From Bisporella sp. PMI_857 (Eukaryota > Ascomycota > Leotiomycetes > Helotiales > Helotiaceae), in NCBI GenBank assembly GCA_021307315.1, contig JAJSPD010000001.1:310001-374000 (forward strand): a stretch of 64,000 nucleotides of DNA. The letters run 5' to 3'. Positions 22,018 to 34,332 of the stretch are shown here, piece by piece; position 1 is the first letter of the stretch, and each line of letters opens with the position of its first letter. A program made the translations under genes and the position numbers. The notes beneath the pieces are model-generated. The model saw only the letters and a list, made by a program, of their open reading frames with translations. It searched no databases and was not told the DNA's origin.

Positions 22018-23292
22018 CTCACCTGTTCACTACCTTTATACAGTGCAAGCAAATAAGGAAAGTAACCGCATTTAGTTCACATGCAAATTAACCTTGCGGA
22101 ATTTTCAGGCGTTGAGGCGAAATGAAGCATTAATGAATGAAGAGACGAAAAAAAGCGATACCCAGATTTGAATCCTAAATAGCCTTGTATGATAGGATGA
22201 ACTTGTATTCTCAGGCGTGGAAACGAAAGCGTGATGGTTTATAGCAGGTCCTACTAGATCTAATTTCTACTATATGAGGTTTGGTGGCACATCCCATATA
22301 GAAGTGGAAATTTACTCCGAAAATGATCCTCTGAAGATAGGAAATTAGAGGATCATAGGGTAGTACTTTCTGTGGTCCTGGGTGGAATGGCAGAAGTATG
22401 CCCATTGGTCTCTATGTAGGAGCGCACAAGTGAAGAAAACATCAACCCGTGCTAGTCATGACCTAATTTTCCTTCTAAATTTTTATACATCGTGAATGGT
22501 AATGACATGCAAAAAAAATTGTACTGGGAACATATATGATCCGAGAAAGATTTTTTTGTATAATCGAACAAAACTTAATAGATGATCTTCTTCGAAATTT
22601 ACTTTCTCTATAGTAGATTTTTTTTTTTTTAGAATTATGTTGCTTCCCGGCATAGAGAATTTGTTCACGTGGATTCAATTCCGTATGCTTCAACATCCTT
22701 GTAGAGAAAGAATATCATGCTTAGAGTCTCTGAGTAACGAATGACGGCATTTGAGGTTAGCAGAGCTGCATGTGCCAAGGAAAGAGCCGCTTTAGCATTG
22801 CTGGCTAAAACAGAATGACGCTTATATCCCACAAGTAGATGGGTTCTTCCTTATCCTCTACTAGAAAAGCATCCGTGTCAGGATTCAGCATGCTTAACCT
22901 GAGGATGGCTGGAGAAGTCGGGCCACTGGCTTTACTCGCCGAGTAGGTCAATGATACTCCGACCTTAGCCTGTCCAATGGTTACGTCCATTGTTGCGGCA
23001 CCGTCAACTTGAAGCATAAGTTCAATATTCAAGCAATATTGCCGAAGTCGTGGTATCGATTATCATTTGATGATAAAAGGAGAATATAATGTATGCGTAA
23101 CCTCAAAAAAGCCACATTGGGTTACTTGCATTGAAGAAGGTGGTTCTGTGGGCACCCCGTCCGTCCTATCGAATCAGATCTTAGTGATGCGCTTTGGGGG
23201 GTAGGCTGGATGTATCAAAGATAGAACCTTCAATTCATAATACAGGTAAGCATCAATTCCTTTCCAAACAAATCCCCCTTGTATTGCTCGAC
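22018..23292. other. Intergenic, no gene seen
   Basis: About 1.3 kb. It contains a poly-T run (about 22618-22631) and minor ORFs. A short minus-strand ORF (22805-23032) has no recognisable domain. Nothing else supportable. Confidence 0.5.
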
Positions 23293-24570
23293 ATGGAGTT
23301 TATAGCGTCTATTGGAAGCTTGATTACTCTTGTGGGAACTATAATGACAGTATCCAGGAAGGCCCACCGCACGGGAAAACGACTTAAATCCGTCAGAAGA
23401 GACATACGCCGATTTGCTGTAGATATGGACGTTTCAGGCTCTGCAATAACTACCGCACACGGTGTGATTCGAGAGTATTGCCAGAAAAATTCTAAGTCGA
23501 CCAATCCCTCCTCAGTCATCAAATATATTGGTGAACAGAAAGTTCTTGTTCGCCTTGTTAGGCAAGGTGAAGATATCGCTGAGGATATAAAAGAAGTGAG
23601 CCCCCGTATAGAGTCGTTGGAAAGCCGAGTGAATTTTGTCACACGACTTAAATGGGTCATTCACCGGTCTGAGATTGAAGCTATTGGACCACAAATAGAA
23701 AAGATAGAGAGCACTCTCGATTTAACAATAAGTCTTATATTACTAGAGACAAGACTACGTGAAGTACCATTCAGCAAAAATGACCAAGAAATGTAAGTTA
23801 GCGGTTAATGGTACACCACATACTAATAAGACCGTAGACGCAAGAGCTCAAGTTTGTGTATTTAGGAGAAAGCCGAGAGAGCAATCTTGCATCGATGCTG
23901 AAAACGATGTGAATGGCTTGAACATGGCACGTTAGGAAGTCATTGAGGACATGTTGGATGATCTTGCCTATAGTGTGATGAAGCATGGAACCGCCCCAAA
24001 ACCCGAGCCTCAGTCCGTCACAGATTCAGTATCATTACCGCTTGGAAGTCCTAGCAGACATACCGGTAGTCAGACAATAGATGCCCTTGCCAGCTTATCT
24101 TCAAGATCTCATGACCAGCCACGACCAAGACATGAGAAAATTGAAGTTGCAAATCCAGATTCCCGAAGTCAAGAAAATGATGAGGTCAAAGGCGAGAAAT
24201 CGCCAGAAAAGCGCCAATAGAAGTAGCTCGTAGCTCTGCGCCTTGTATTGAAGCTGTAGAAGCCAGCCAGAGACCAGTGATAGATAGCGACCATCTCCAC
24301 GTCTGGCCTATCGACTATTTGCGTAATTTGAATCTGACAAACGATCATAGCAGTGCCCATGGCTACATCAATGGCAGCAAATCTGCCACTGCGAACGTGG
24401 ATAGAAGCCTTACAGAATACCTGATTTCCTATCAGTCTACCAGGAGTTATGATCTCGAAATCGAGCCTATTGAGTTGTCACAAGATCAAAATGATGACAT
24501 TTATTGGATCAGATTTAGCAACGGACAGGCCGTACGTAAAGTTTGGATAAACGACTTTCAGCTGGAGTAA
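23293..24570 (+). pseudogene. Broken gene with fungal N-terminal-type helical domain
   Basis: Exon 1 (23293-23792) begins MEFIASIGSLITLVG and encodes about 166 residues of amphipathic helices like the N-terminal domains of fungal STAND and NACHT-type proteins. A well-formed intron follows (23793-23865, GTAAGT, branch ACTAAT, TTTAG). Exon 2 then reads RKPREQSCIDAENDVNG but meets a TAG at 23933-23935, after which the same frame stays open through DMLDDLAYSVMKHG. Around 24170-24215 coding character moves to a different frame, which runs to a stop at 24570 and ends YWIRFSNGQAVRKVWINDF. I found no intron covering either break. Most likely a recently inactivated gene; the TAG could come from CAG by a C-to-T change. 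It might instead hide an unusual splice. Confidence 0.6.
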
Positions 24571-26376
24571 ACGCCTATCCTCGCAGCGTCGCCCTTTCAC
24601 AGTTCATTGATGGGTCTAAGAGTACAATGAACGACCTCTTATTTTTGGCCAGCCATTTCTTGAGGCAATACAAAGAAACTGGTACCCTCGCCGTACCACG
24701 TGAGCGCCTCTCAATAAAGGGCTTTGTATTTTGTTATCGAGGTTGGGGAAAGCTTTTACTTAAACAGCTAAAGAGAGAGTAAGCAAATATTCAAACTGAA
24801 TTTATTATTGGAGACTTCGAAAGCCTGGGCACCAGAATGCCGTGATGTTTCTGACTTAACTACACCTGAGAAGGAGAACACAAATGTTTCTCTAAAGTCG
24901 CGGTCACTACGAGACACACTATCTTGGTTCTCTAGTTTTCTGATAGGATGCAATCCTGGCAGCCCTGACCCTACAACTTCCTGTTGAGGATTTTACTTTG
25001 GCATTTCATCGACTGTGAAGGTCCTATGAGTTTCCTCTTTGGGATTCGTAATTCCACTTGGTCAGCTATATGAAGCAACCAATTACAGAGGTTGTAGTTA
25101 TTTCCTAGAAACGATGCTCACCCCTGACAGCGTCCAGAAATAATTTTATCAGGAGAAGGAACATCAATTTGACTCGTTCATACCAGATATTGTTAAAAGA
25201 CCTCGTTGCCAAGAAGAACACGTTCGGTCCACAAGTGAGAAGGGACTTGTGATCTTTAATGACAATCTGGGAAGAAAATAAAATGTTCTTGCGTAAGGCA
25301 CATTACTAAAAAAACTCTCGAGGATAGATCCAAAACTGGGTTCTGCAGATGAGCAACGTAGTTCAGAACACTTCAAGAGTGCGCTTTAGGCTAGGACTCA
25401 TTGAAGGCCAATTTCCGCATCTGTACTTCTTCGGACCATCAGCTAAGCATTGCGTCGTACAAAATATGATTCGCTTTCGAGGGACTAACAGAGTCCAATA
25501 GGAAGCATCTCTGTGAGGCGACTAGCGTCTGTGGCATTCTGAGTTGACAACCATTTAGTTGCCAGAAAGCAATGCCACTCAAGGATGCCACTGTGGAGGA
25601 TAATTCAGGGTAACTTGTCAGTAGCTACATATGGCAAATGCGGGAGCATCCACCCGAGTTACATCAGAAAAACATTGTTGGAATGGATTGGCGTGTCATG
25701 ATTTCGTGGATGAAATATGAAAAAAAATCTATGCTTTGCCATAGGATTTTTGCTTATGCGGCTTTCAGTACACGACATGTGCCTCACTGCAAAATCCCGT
25801 ATCTTCATCTACCTTCCCATACTTGAGTTGGGGGAATATTCAATACTGTGCTTCTCAGGGCAAATGATCGACGTGCAGAATACTACACATCCCGGATTAT
25901 CACACTGCTGCTGTAACTTGCTCTTAAATATTTCAGCCACAGTTAAGAGCCTCTCCGTATTCAAGCAGAGCCTACACAAAAGAGATATTCTGTGTTGCAT
26001 TTGTGGAACACCTGAGGAGCACAAGCTATACTTTGATTCCTTCACTTTGGTGCTTTCCAGAAAGCATAACTCTTGACCGCAATGGCCCTATTATTGGTCG
26101 AGAGACAACAGATTTCGTGCTTGAAGCTGAAATTTCATGTTCGCGGAAGTGCCACAGTGTGGGGAATAGAGAATTATAAGGATGACACATTGATTAAATT
26201 CAAGTACGGAGCATCATCGAGATCTCCATCCAAAGGATAGGTTCGGATAAACTTTGGTGTCGAAGGCCGAGATTTCCTGATGGTATTTCAGGTGGGAGTT
26301 TCAGTGAATGAATAAATGAGAATACCATTCTATAATCACAACTCAAGTGTTCACCCTACTGTTATCCGACTACATC
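24571..26376. other. Gene-poor region with possible coding relics
   Basis: About 1.8 kb. Just downstream of the broken gene, frames such as 24543-24782 and a run near 24820-24985 look faintly protein-like but lack starts, splice logic or a known family. No first half of a condensation domain was found upstream of the NRPS-like gene. No repeats were recognised. Confidence 0.4.
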
Positions 26377-28855
26377 ATGGCAGTTCTCGACGACTCTCTG
26401 ATCTCCGTCTATCAAGTCTTAAATGCTACTACTCTTTCGATTCGACATCAGCTTGACGTCTACAGAAAGAAAATATTATTCAAGCTCGCTCCAGCCAGGA
26501 TATCAACTAGATATGAGTCGGTTACTTTGCCAGTGCTAGGGTCAAATCTTTGGCAACTTCAACATCTAGCAAATGAGTGCCACGTTGAGCTGTCCACAGT
26601 CTGGCAAACGGCACTTGCCATAACGCTACATGTATATAATCCATCAGAAGCTATAACTTTCGCCTATGAGGGTGATCATTCAGAGCTTGAGAGGGCTTTA
26701 GGAGACAAGAGTACTGTTTGCAGCCTACGCATAGACCCATCTGAAACTACCCAAGTAGTACTTCAAAGATTCTACACGAGCAGGAATGGGGACTACACGC
26801 AAGGGCCTTTCGCCCATCAAATCTCCTGGACGCAACAGAAATTTTGTGGGGTAGCCATTCGGTGGCAAGCCAAGTCCAACATACGAAGGTATCCTCTTTC
26901 AAATGTATGGGTCCAAATTTACTATTGGAGCTTCTCACTAATATTTGAAGGCTGATGTACGATTCGTTCCATCACTGGCAAAAAGTGGAAGGCTAACAGC
27001 ATGCCTGGAATACCTGACAGAAAGGATCTCTCACGACTTAGCTTGGAGCCTACTCTATACCTTTGATGCTATTCTGACGGAAATGCGCAAATCTACTATG
27101 GCTCCTATTGAAGGCTTCAGTATCTGCTCCCAATACGATCGTCAATTAGTACAGAGATTAACCTCATCGGTGGCTCAAGCTCAAGAAATGTGTGTTCATG
27201 AGATAATACTGGACCAATGTCGGGCCACTCCAGATGCAATAGCCATCCATTCAGTTACATCTGACACTACATATGCAGCATTGGAGCGTTTAACATCCAA
27301 ACTTGCTCACTATCTCGTTGAGAGAGGCGTTGGTCCAGAAGTTTTTATTATGTGTTGCTTTGAAAAATCATCGCTGGCTATCATTACTCGACTTGCCATA
27401 CTTCGAGCAGGAGGAGCGTACATTATGGTAGATGCCAGAAATCCACCAACGTATCTAAAATCCATAATCCACAGAGCAAATATCAGCATGATGCTCACGA
27501 GTCCAAACTTCGCCACTATTTTTCAGAATCTAGTGCCCACTGTTCTAGAAATTTCTGAAGGATGGGTGAATACATTACCGAAGAACCCTCGCCCGCCGTG
27601 TGTTTCGGTGAAGCCAGAAAATGCATGCTTGGTTTTGTTCACATCTGGAAGCACTGGACTGCCTAAAGGCATCATCCAGACCCACAGATCTTATTCAACG
27701 GCAATTACAAATTATGCTCGAGTCCTCAAATTTGGACCAGAAACTAGACTTTTTCAGTTCGATGACTACTGTTTTGACATAAGCAACAACGATTATCTTG
27801 CCCCGCTAATGACAGGTGGCTGTTGCTGCGTTCCTCAACCGTTCGAACATACCATTCCAGCCCTCATACGGGAGATCAACTCGCTTCAGCCAACGGCAAC
27901 ATTTCTGACTCCAACCGTAGCGGTCCAGCTCGATCCAGATCAAGTCAAGTCCCTAAACCTAATATTCATTGGAGGAGAGACGATGGCCAAAGACGTGTTA
28001 AGAAAATGGTCTGGAAAGGCAAATATTGTTAACCAGTATGGTATGGGCGAAGTGGCAACTTTCTGTGCAGTCAATAGCAGCCCTACTCTGGAGAGAGCAT
28101 CAAATGTAGGACGCCCAAGATGCAACACCATATGGCTTGTATCCCCATCATCTCCAGAAAAGCTTGTGCCTTTTGGCGCCGTCGGTGAGGTTTTGATAGA
28201 GGGGCCAAATATTGCACGAGGATATCTCGACAGCCTCGTAAGAACGGCGGGGGCACGATTTCTTGATTCTGCGCCACATTGGATGGCCGAGATGCATCCT
28301 TCGCGCAAGTCCTCACCCATGTATCTTTCGGGTGACCTAGCCCGGTACACTCAGGATGGTACCATCGAATATGTGGGACGCAAGGACTTGTTGCTTAAAG
28401 TAGATGGAGGCAGAGTTGATGCCACTGAGGTTGAGCATTGCGCGAGGAAAGCTCTGAGCGACAATGATGCCATAATGGTTGATCTTCTTGGAGGCATTAC
28501 TGCTTCAGCTCAGCCTGTTCTTGTGGCATATGTCTATCTACACGATCACCCAATGTCGGAGGTAAAATATGGTGGTGAGACCGTTTTCAAACCATCAACA
28601 CTCTGCCCTCAGGCATCAAGGAGGGTTGCTGAAATCGAGGCTACCTTGCAAAGGCTTCTCACCCATGACATGATCCCTCGGCAGTATTTGATCGTCAATC
28701 ATATTCCCAAAACCGCGTCAAAAAAGACCGATCGTAAAAAGCTCCATGCGCAGGCAGAGAAATATTGGACCCGCCATTTGCTTGATCAGGGAATCCAAGA
28801 CAAGACTTCGACTACTATGGCGAAGAGTCCGACATTAATGGTGAAGATGTTGTAA
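26377..28855 (+). CDS. NRPS-like protein: partial condensation plus adenylation domain
   Basis: Two exons, 26377-26904 and 26951-28855, joined by a 46-bp intron with ACTAAT branch; 810 residues. The first about 250 residues resemble only the C-terminal half of an NRPS condensation domain (LSTVWQTALAITLHVY; later LEYLTERISHD); the HHxxxDG half is missing. A complete adenylation domain follows: LVLFTSGSTGLPKG (A3), FDDYCFDIS (A4), NQYGMGEVA (A5), YLSGDLARY and DGTIEYVGRKD (A7-A8 area), PKTASKKTDRKKL (A10). No carrier domain (LGGxS) follows; the protein ends about 35 residues later. In a normal NRPS the adenylation domain loads its amino acid on a downstream carrier, so this product would need a partner or have another role. 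The long intact frame suggests recent selection. The ATG at 26377 is the first in frame near the coding start. Confidence 0.8.
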
Positions 28856-30250
28856 AATAGTGATACAGATGTTGTAGGGTGCTGTTAGGGTGTTGTAAGA
28901 TTGGAGATGAATGCGCTGTCGAAGCTAAAAGTTTGGTCTATTTTTGTCACTGATTCTTTCCTTCTCTACTTATCTTAAGCTTTATCTAGTGTAATTACTA
29001 TCTTGACAGCATAGCTATCAAGCCAATGTCTGGCCAACGGTTCTGATTTAGATGCTTGAAGCCGAAATAATCTGTAAGCTATGGATAAATAAAGAGTTTC
29101 GAAACTTCTTCGAGCATATGTTTCTGTTTAGCACTTGAACTTCTCCCCTGAATTTAAGCGAGAAACTTGGTGAAGGAGAAGGAGTCCAGAAGCAATGCTA
29201 TAGCCACTGCATAATGATGGAGTCAAATTAAAAAGAAATCACAGTAGCTACTCCTTGCAAAAACCTGCCATTATTATTTCGCATGAGCCTTGGAAGTTAC
29301 TAATGTTATTGAATTAAAACGGCATATGTTTCTTTGGCTCGTCACGCACTGCCTCCAAGCAGCCTCATTGCGTGTTATATGGGGAAAATGCTTTTGTTCA
29401 GAGATCCAGCCGTAGCTGTGAGCTCATATTAAATTAGCAAATCAATGGCTAATCAAAAATATTAATCGAACTAGCAGGAGCAATTACTTGAAATTGTAAC
29501 AGATTCCGCCAAATTTTCCAAATGAAACCCCAAGCCGTAGCATCTTTACTTTGTGAGACGTGTACGACTTGAGAATTCACTCCCAGCAGAGGTCAGCGTA
29601 ATTTTTACTTCAAATATTGTGTGGCTTCGAATCCGAAACTACAGATGATGGCGCACTTCCAACCGCTCAGAAAGATACTGCGACAAGAGAATCGAGATGG
29701 CAACTCTGGGAGATTGTACTTGTGCCACATCATTGGCCTAGGTCCATGTTTTTTTAATTTCCTTTTAATTTGAGATTGGAAAGGTGACACAGAGTCGCAT
29801 TAATTCTGTGTCTCCATACACAGCCTATACGTCGCCTCACATCAGCACCGCGTGCTTCGGAACAGCCTCCATAGTGCCCGAAGATATCGTTACCAAATGA
29901 ATTGAAATTAACTTTTAGCGTGGATTGCACCATTCGAAGCACAATCTCCGGATGGCTTTCCTTCATTAATAGATTTCTCTCAATCGGGCACCCATGTATG
30001 CCGTCCACCCTCCTCGTGCGGATCAGAGAAACCAGATAAAAGATGAGGTGAGTGGCTTGTTCAGTCTCAACCATGACTACGGGCTCTGCCAGGATATTAT
30101 GGGAGTCGTGGAATAAGAATTTTCATATGAAGACATTATGTGCTTCAGGTCCTACATTATGTGCCAGATCAAATTTCTAGTCTACATTGGAGACGTAAGC
30201 TTATCGCTGGAATATGCGTAGCTACTCGGGAAAACAAACTCTAAATATCT
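28856..30250. other. Intergenic, one orphan minus-strand ORF
   Basis: About 1.4 kb between the NRPS-like gene and the HET gene (3' end to 3' end). A minus-strand ORF with an ATG, 30074-29754 (106 codons), looks somewhat protein-like (ESHPEIVLRMVQSTLKV) but has no recognised family and may be a chance frame or a fragment. Nothing else seen. Confidence 0.4.
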
Positions 30251-32602
30251 TCAGATAATCGTCAGCGTGCGGACCTCCGCATCCTTGAACCAGCGCTCCC
30301 ACTCCTCCCACTCCTCTAACTCTTCCCAGCCTGTCCAGATTTCCCAATTTTTGCGGCTCTTATAGAGAGGTCTGGACCAGCCAGAGTCGCTGTTCCCAAT
30401 GCCCAATCTTTGGTACGTATCGCTACTACCCGCCTTCTGGCCCAGTATCAGAATACAAGCGTGGTTCTTCCCATTCTGGGTGGTTGTGAAAAGAAGGAGG
30501 CAGTACACATCTCCCCTATACCTGCTTCCCTTGACAAAGCTAGCCTCACGTCTGTCTTTTTTAACTGCTCTTCTTGTTGATCTGTGTGGTTTGGTAGTTT
30601 TCGGTCGGATCCCAGATCGAATGTGTTCCATAAGGTTCCAGGAAGAACCGTCGGAGGTAATAATACAATCCGGAACTATATGCTGGGGCTTGAAGCCCTT
30701 TCGACGCACGCAGGCACAACTGTGTAGATCGCTTTCAATTTCGGCCTCCACAACCTTGCCTTGGAGTTTGATATAGCTTCCTGCTTCCACCTCACCAAAG
30801 GTATTATCCGAACTAGGTCTACAATTGATACTAATGAGCTTTATTTGGCTGTCAAGGGCTATCCCTTCCTCTGTGCGTGGAAATTCTTTTAAGTAAAAGT
30901 CCCATATCCATAATGTCTCTTGAGGAACGGATGCCCAGGACCAAGAAGGCACACCATTATCTAGCGAGCGCCACAGTTGGGGCTTGCCGGTTGGACAGTC
31001 ATTCAGCTCCCTCCGATACCATGCTAGGCTATGTGGGAAGTCTGTTAACCATATGCCAGCTAAATAATCCGATTTTAAGTGACTTTGGAAGTATGATGCC
31101 GCACCTGAAATTGCTGGGAGTCTGTCAGTACTATATGTAAGCTCACGCCTAGAATAGTCGGTCACGATATCTCGCCACTTTCTGATGAGTAACTCCTTCC
31201 CTCCTTTGCCTTTCGCAGGTTCCAGATCCAGGGTGGATTGTGACGTCGTGCTTTGCATAAAGTCAACGCATTCACATGTTTCGGAAGTTTTGCAACGCCA
31301 TCGTGCTTCTTCCTGAGTGAAATCTATGATGCGGGTGGAAAGATAACGCTCCTGCCATGCCCAACCGCGGTGCTCAAGAGGGCCGTCAAAAAAAGTGGGA
31401 TAGAGGTAGGGATCCCATCTCCGTGCTTTGAGCTGAGTTCTACTAGATCCTCCGCTTGCAGACACCGACTTCATGATTCCCATATCGACATCTATATTGA
31501 TTGCCTGCCAGTTGCCTCGATCACTCGGTGCGTCTGGGCCTAGAAAAGGTACAAAACTGTTAGGAGAAGATACGGCTGCCAGCGTGAATAGAGAGTTTTC
31601 ATATATCTTGTCCATGCTTTGCGCATGCCTCGCCCAGTCATTGCGATCATCTTGAACAATGCAGAGACTGTCAATCCAGATATACTGAACCCCTAGTTCC
31701 TGTGCCGCGAATACACAATCTTGAAATGTTCTGGGGAGTACTGAAAGAGATATGTTTTCGAGAAGCAAGGGAAAGTTCTTCTTGTTTGTATGGAAAGGAG
31801 ACGCTGAGCCCCAGCAGTGGCTCAAGGTGATGTAGGGCGAGCTAGGCGGATGATGCTTCGTTTGTATCAACCGCAAGATATCTTTACTGGATTTATCCTG
31901 AGCGACACATAGCAGTCTTTCAGGATACCAATTAGAGTCTTGCGCTGCTTTACATTTCTCGTGTTTAGTAATGCAGTCGTTAAGGCACTTCTGCAAGAAT
32001 AACCACATTTGCGTGTCGCCTGGGAATAGGGATATGTCACCAGCGGTCCCTATCTGCGGTATTCGTGATGACACTTCTTCTCCTGTAAGCCGATTTGAAC
32101 ATCAAAAACAGTACTAAGATGTGAATTGTGTGGAAGGGCTGTACAAAACAAAAGTATTGTTGAAGTGGAGAGGTTCTGGCTCCTATGAAATAAAATTCTT
32201 CACCAAAGTTCCAGATATCACATCCGGCGAAATATATAATTGAAGAAGAACAGGCATTTGCAGAGCTTACTAACCAGTATCAGTCGAAGAATAGTAGAGC
32301 TGAATGCTGACGGCTCTACCACCCCGTTCATTCTCAATAACTCCGATAACCACCCTACAATTTTCTCCTACCGACAACCACAAACCTAGCTCTGGATGAG
32401 GTCCGGCTATTCGCCCCCCAAATGCCCCTTCTAGAAACTTAGGACTCAGTTTCTGGATTGCTTGGACTATGATCTGACAGGTCTGACATGATGACCTAGA
32501 TATTCCCGACACCCAGTCATCGAAGGGGATCTGGGAAATAGAGCCGAGATTCAGGTCATTGCAAAATCGGCAGTGACCGGGCAGCTCTAGGCTGTCAGAC
32601 AT
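30251..32602 (-). CDS. HET-domain protein (heterokaryon incompatibility type)
   Basis: Two exons, 32602-32275 and 32082-30251, with a 192-bp intron whose splice gives the in-frame junction SSTDTG/EEVSSRIP; 719 residues. The N-terminus has a cysteine-containing head (CRFCNDLN, SSCQTCQIIVQ) common in HET proteins. The HET domain begins near residue 193 with YITLSHCWGS, followed by PRTFQDCVFAAQELG, YIWIDSLCIVQDD and the distal HRGWAWQERYLSTRIIDF. HET-domain proteins are death or growth-arrest effectors in fungal self/non-self recognition; whether this one acts that way is unknown. The frame is intact, unlike the two STAND-like relics elsewhere in the window. The C-terminus has a WE-rich tail (ELEEWEEWERWF). 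Confidence 0.92.
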
Positions 32603-32928
32603 CAGACGTCTCTTTGTTCTTCACCACAGTTCGGCCCTCAAAACTTTAGAGCGGCGCAGATATTTCAGTTGTAACTCTTCTCGTTATGGTTCTGGTTTGT
32701 TGCTTCGAAAGCGAACAACTTTTACTGCTATTTTCTTTCTTCTTCTGTATAAACATTTATATTTCAGTTTGCGTCTGTGTGTCTTTCGCTATCAGCGTGC
32801 TATTGGACAAGCTGTCAGGAAAGGCGATATTCTTTTGTTTCGACGAAGTCAGGGTTTTTGTGACCCCTGTCTATCATCTATAAATAGCGTTTACTCCACT
32901 ACGTTCACCATAATATGATATATATTGG
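32603..32928. other. 5' flank of HET gene
   Basis: About 330 bp between the HET start codon and the transposon's left target duplication. Pyrimidine-rich; presumably holds the HET promoter. No motif recognised. Confidence 0.5.
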
Positions 32929-32937
32929 TTTATTTTA

Positions 32938-33010
32938 CGGCAAATATCTGAAATACCATCGAAAAGTCAGTAAATATCTCAAATACCACCACTAAATTTG
33001 GAGGCTTTCT
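32938..33010 (+). repeat. Left terminal inverted repeat, 73 bp
   Basis: Contains the unit AAATACCATC or AAATACCACC twice and ends GGAGGCTTTCT. Its complement is at 34260-34332. Confidence 0.9.
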
Positions 33011-33052
33011 GGGCGTACCACCGTTTTGAAACAGTGGTACGTCAGATATCTG

Positions 33053-33125
33053 CCAACAAAATGATGGTATTTCAGAAAGATTACCTGTAACTACTAGAAT
33101 ATCTGAAATACTATCATTTTGTTGG
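33053..33125. repeat. Internal hairpin within the transposon
   Basis: Arms 33053-33076 (CCAACAAAATGATGG then TATTTCAGA) and 33102-33125 (TCTGAAATACTATC then ATTTTGTTGG) are complementary over 24 bp with one mismatch, around a 25-bp loop. It shares the AAATAC(C/T)ATC unit with the terminal repeats. Confidence 0.85.
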
Positions 33126-33309
33126 CAAATATTGTAACAAATAGAGAGCAGCAGAAAAGATTTGCAATATAACAAGTAAGACACTTGACGAAAATTGTAG
33201 TTGTAATAGTGATGATATTTAGAAGTATGCTTGTAAGTCTAACATAAAAAGAAAACTCAAGCTTGCTTTGTTCAGAAAGCTTTAGCTGTTCCTTATATTT
33301 TCACTGTGC

Positions 33310-33437
33310 TGTAGCTGTGAGCCTGTGACTGCTGTAGCTGTTGTAGCTGGAAGCTTGTGGCTGCTAGAGCTGCTGTAGCTGGAAGCTTGTGGCTGCTGGA
33401 GCTGCTGTAGCTGTAAGCTCGTAGCTGGCTATAGGCG
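33310..33437. repeat. 32-bp minisatellite, about four copies
   Basis: Units start with TGTAGCTG at 33310, 33342, 33374 and 33406, exactly 32 bp apart; the middle copies are nearly identical, the outer ones diverged. It lies inside the transposon. Confidence 0.85.
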
Positions 33438-34129
33438 GAGCATGCCGCTTGCAGCCCTGAAAGTTCTACAGCTGAAAACCTTTCGGCTGACTGTTACAGA
33501 TATTTAACGTACTACTATTTGTCGCTAAAAGACTAAAACACATAACTTACAAACTTTAATACTATTGTAACTTGAAATCTTTTTATTCTTTTCAATTGTA
33601 ATTTTATTAATATCGTATTATAGCTTTCGAAATAAGCTTTACGTTTTTTGATATATATTTTTTTTAGCTAAGTTAGCTATTAAAAGCTTTGTTGCAAACG
33701 CTTCTGAATTATAGAAAACTACTTATTTAAATAAAAAACGATTCAATATTGTATGTTAAACGCTGCGCAACTGCAAGTTCAAAATTAGAGCTTGTAATTT
33801 TAAAAATAAAAAAAAAGGAGTTGTTATAACTTATGTAGAACTTTATATTTGTTTTTTGCAAGTTACTTTTAAGCTTCGAATACAAATAGTTTAAAGTATA
33901 TAATACTGTTACGGCGCTTACGGCTTTTATATAGCCTAATAGTCCGTAAAGCACTTACATTAAAGATCACGCGGAACGTCACGTAATTAAAGCTTTTGTA
34001 TATATGCTTTCTTTCTGCTTTTATAGTTCTGTAGTTTTGTTATTTTCGATTTTTACCCGTATTACTTTGAGCCGTTGCTTTTATTCTACGTGCTGTGACA
34101 TACAACGTGTTTACAGCAAGTGTTGAAAG

Positions 34130-34248
34130 CTTTCTTAAATACCATCAATTATTTGGTGGCTTTCTGAAATACCATTAAAAATTTAAGAGTGTTGGAGGCT
34201 TTCTCAAATACTATCAATTATTTGGTGGCTTTCTGAAATACCATCATT
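34130..34248. repeat. Direct repeat pair inside the transposon
   Basis: Two copies of a segment reading CTTTCT(T/C)AAATAC(C/T)ATC then AATTATTTGGTGGC, spaced 69 bp, next to the right inverted repeat. They share its sequence units, so are probably derived from it. Confidence 0.75.
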
Positions 34249-34259
34249 TGTGGTATATA

Positions 34260-34332
34260 AGAAAGCCTCCCAATTCAGTGGTGGTATTTCAGATATTTAT
34301 CGACTTTTTGATGGTATTTGAGATATTTGCCG
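34260..34332 (-). repeat. Right terminal inverted repeat, 73 bp
   Basis: Mirror of the left repeat, starting AGAAAGCCTCCCAATT and ending ATTTGCCG. Differences from the left arm include some that could be C/T transitions. Confidence 0.9.

Noticed and set aside
29620..29640. TTCGAATCC resembling a tRNA B-box
   Set aside because: No A-box, acceptor stem or anticodon arm around it.
23293..32602. Secondary-metabolite gene cluster around the NRPS-like gene
   Set aside because: Neighbours are a broken STAND-like gene and a HET gene; no tailoring enzymes, transporter or regulator within reach, and the P450 is 16 kb away.
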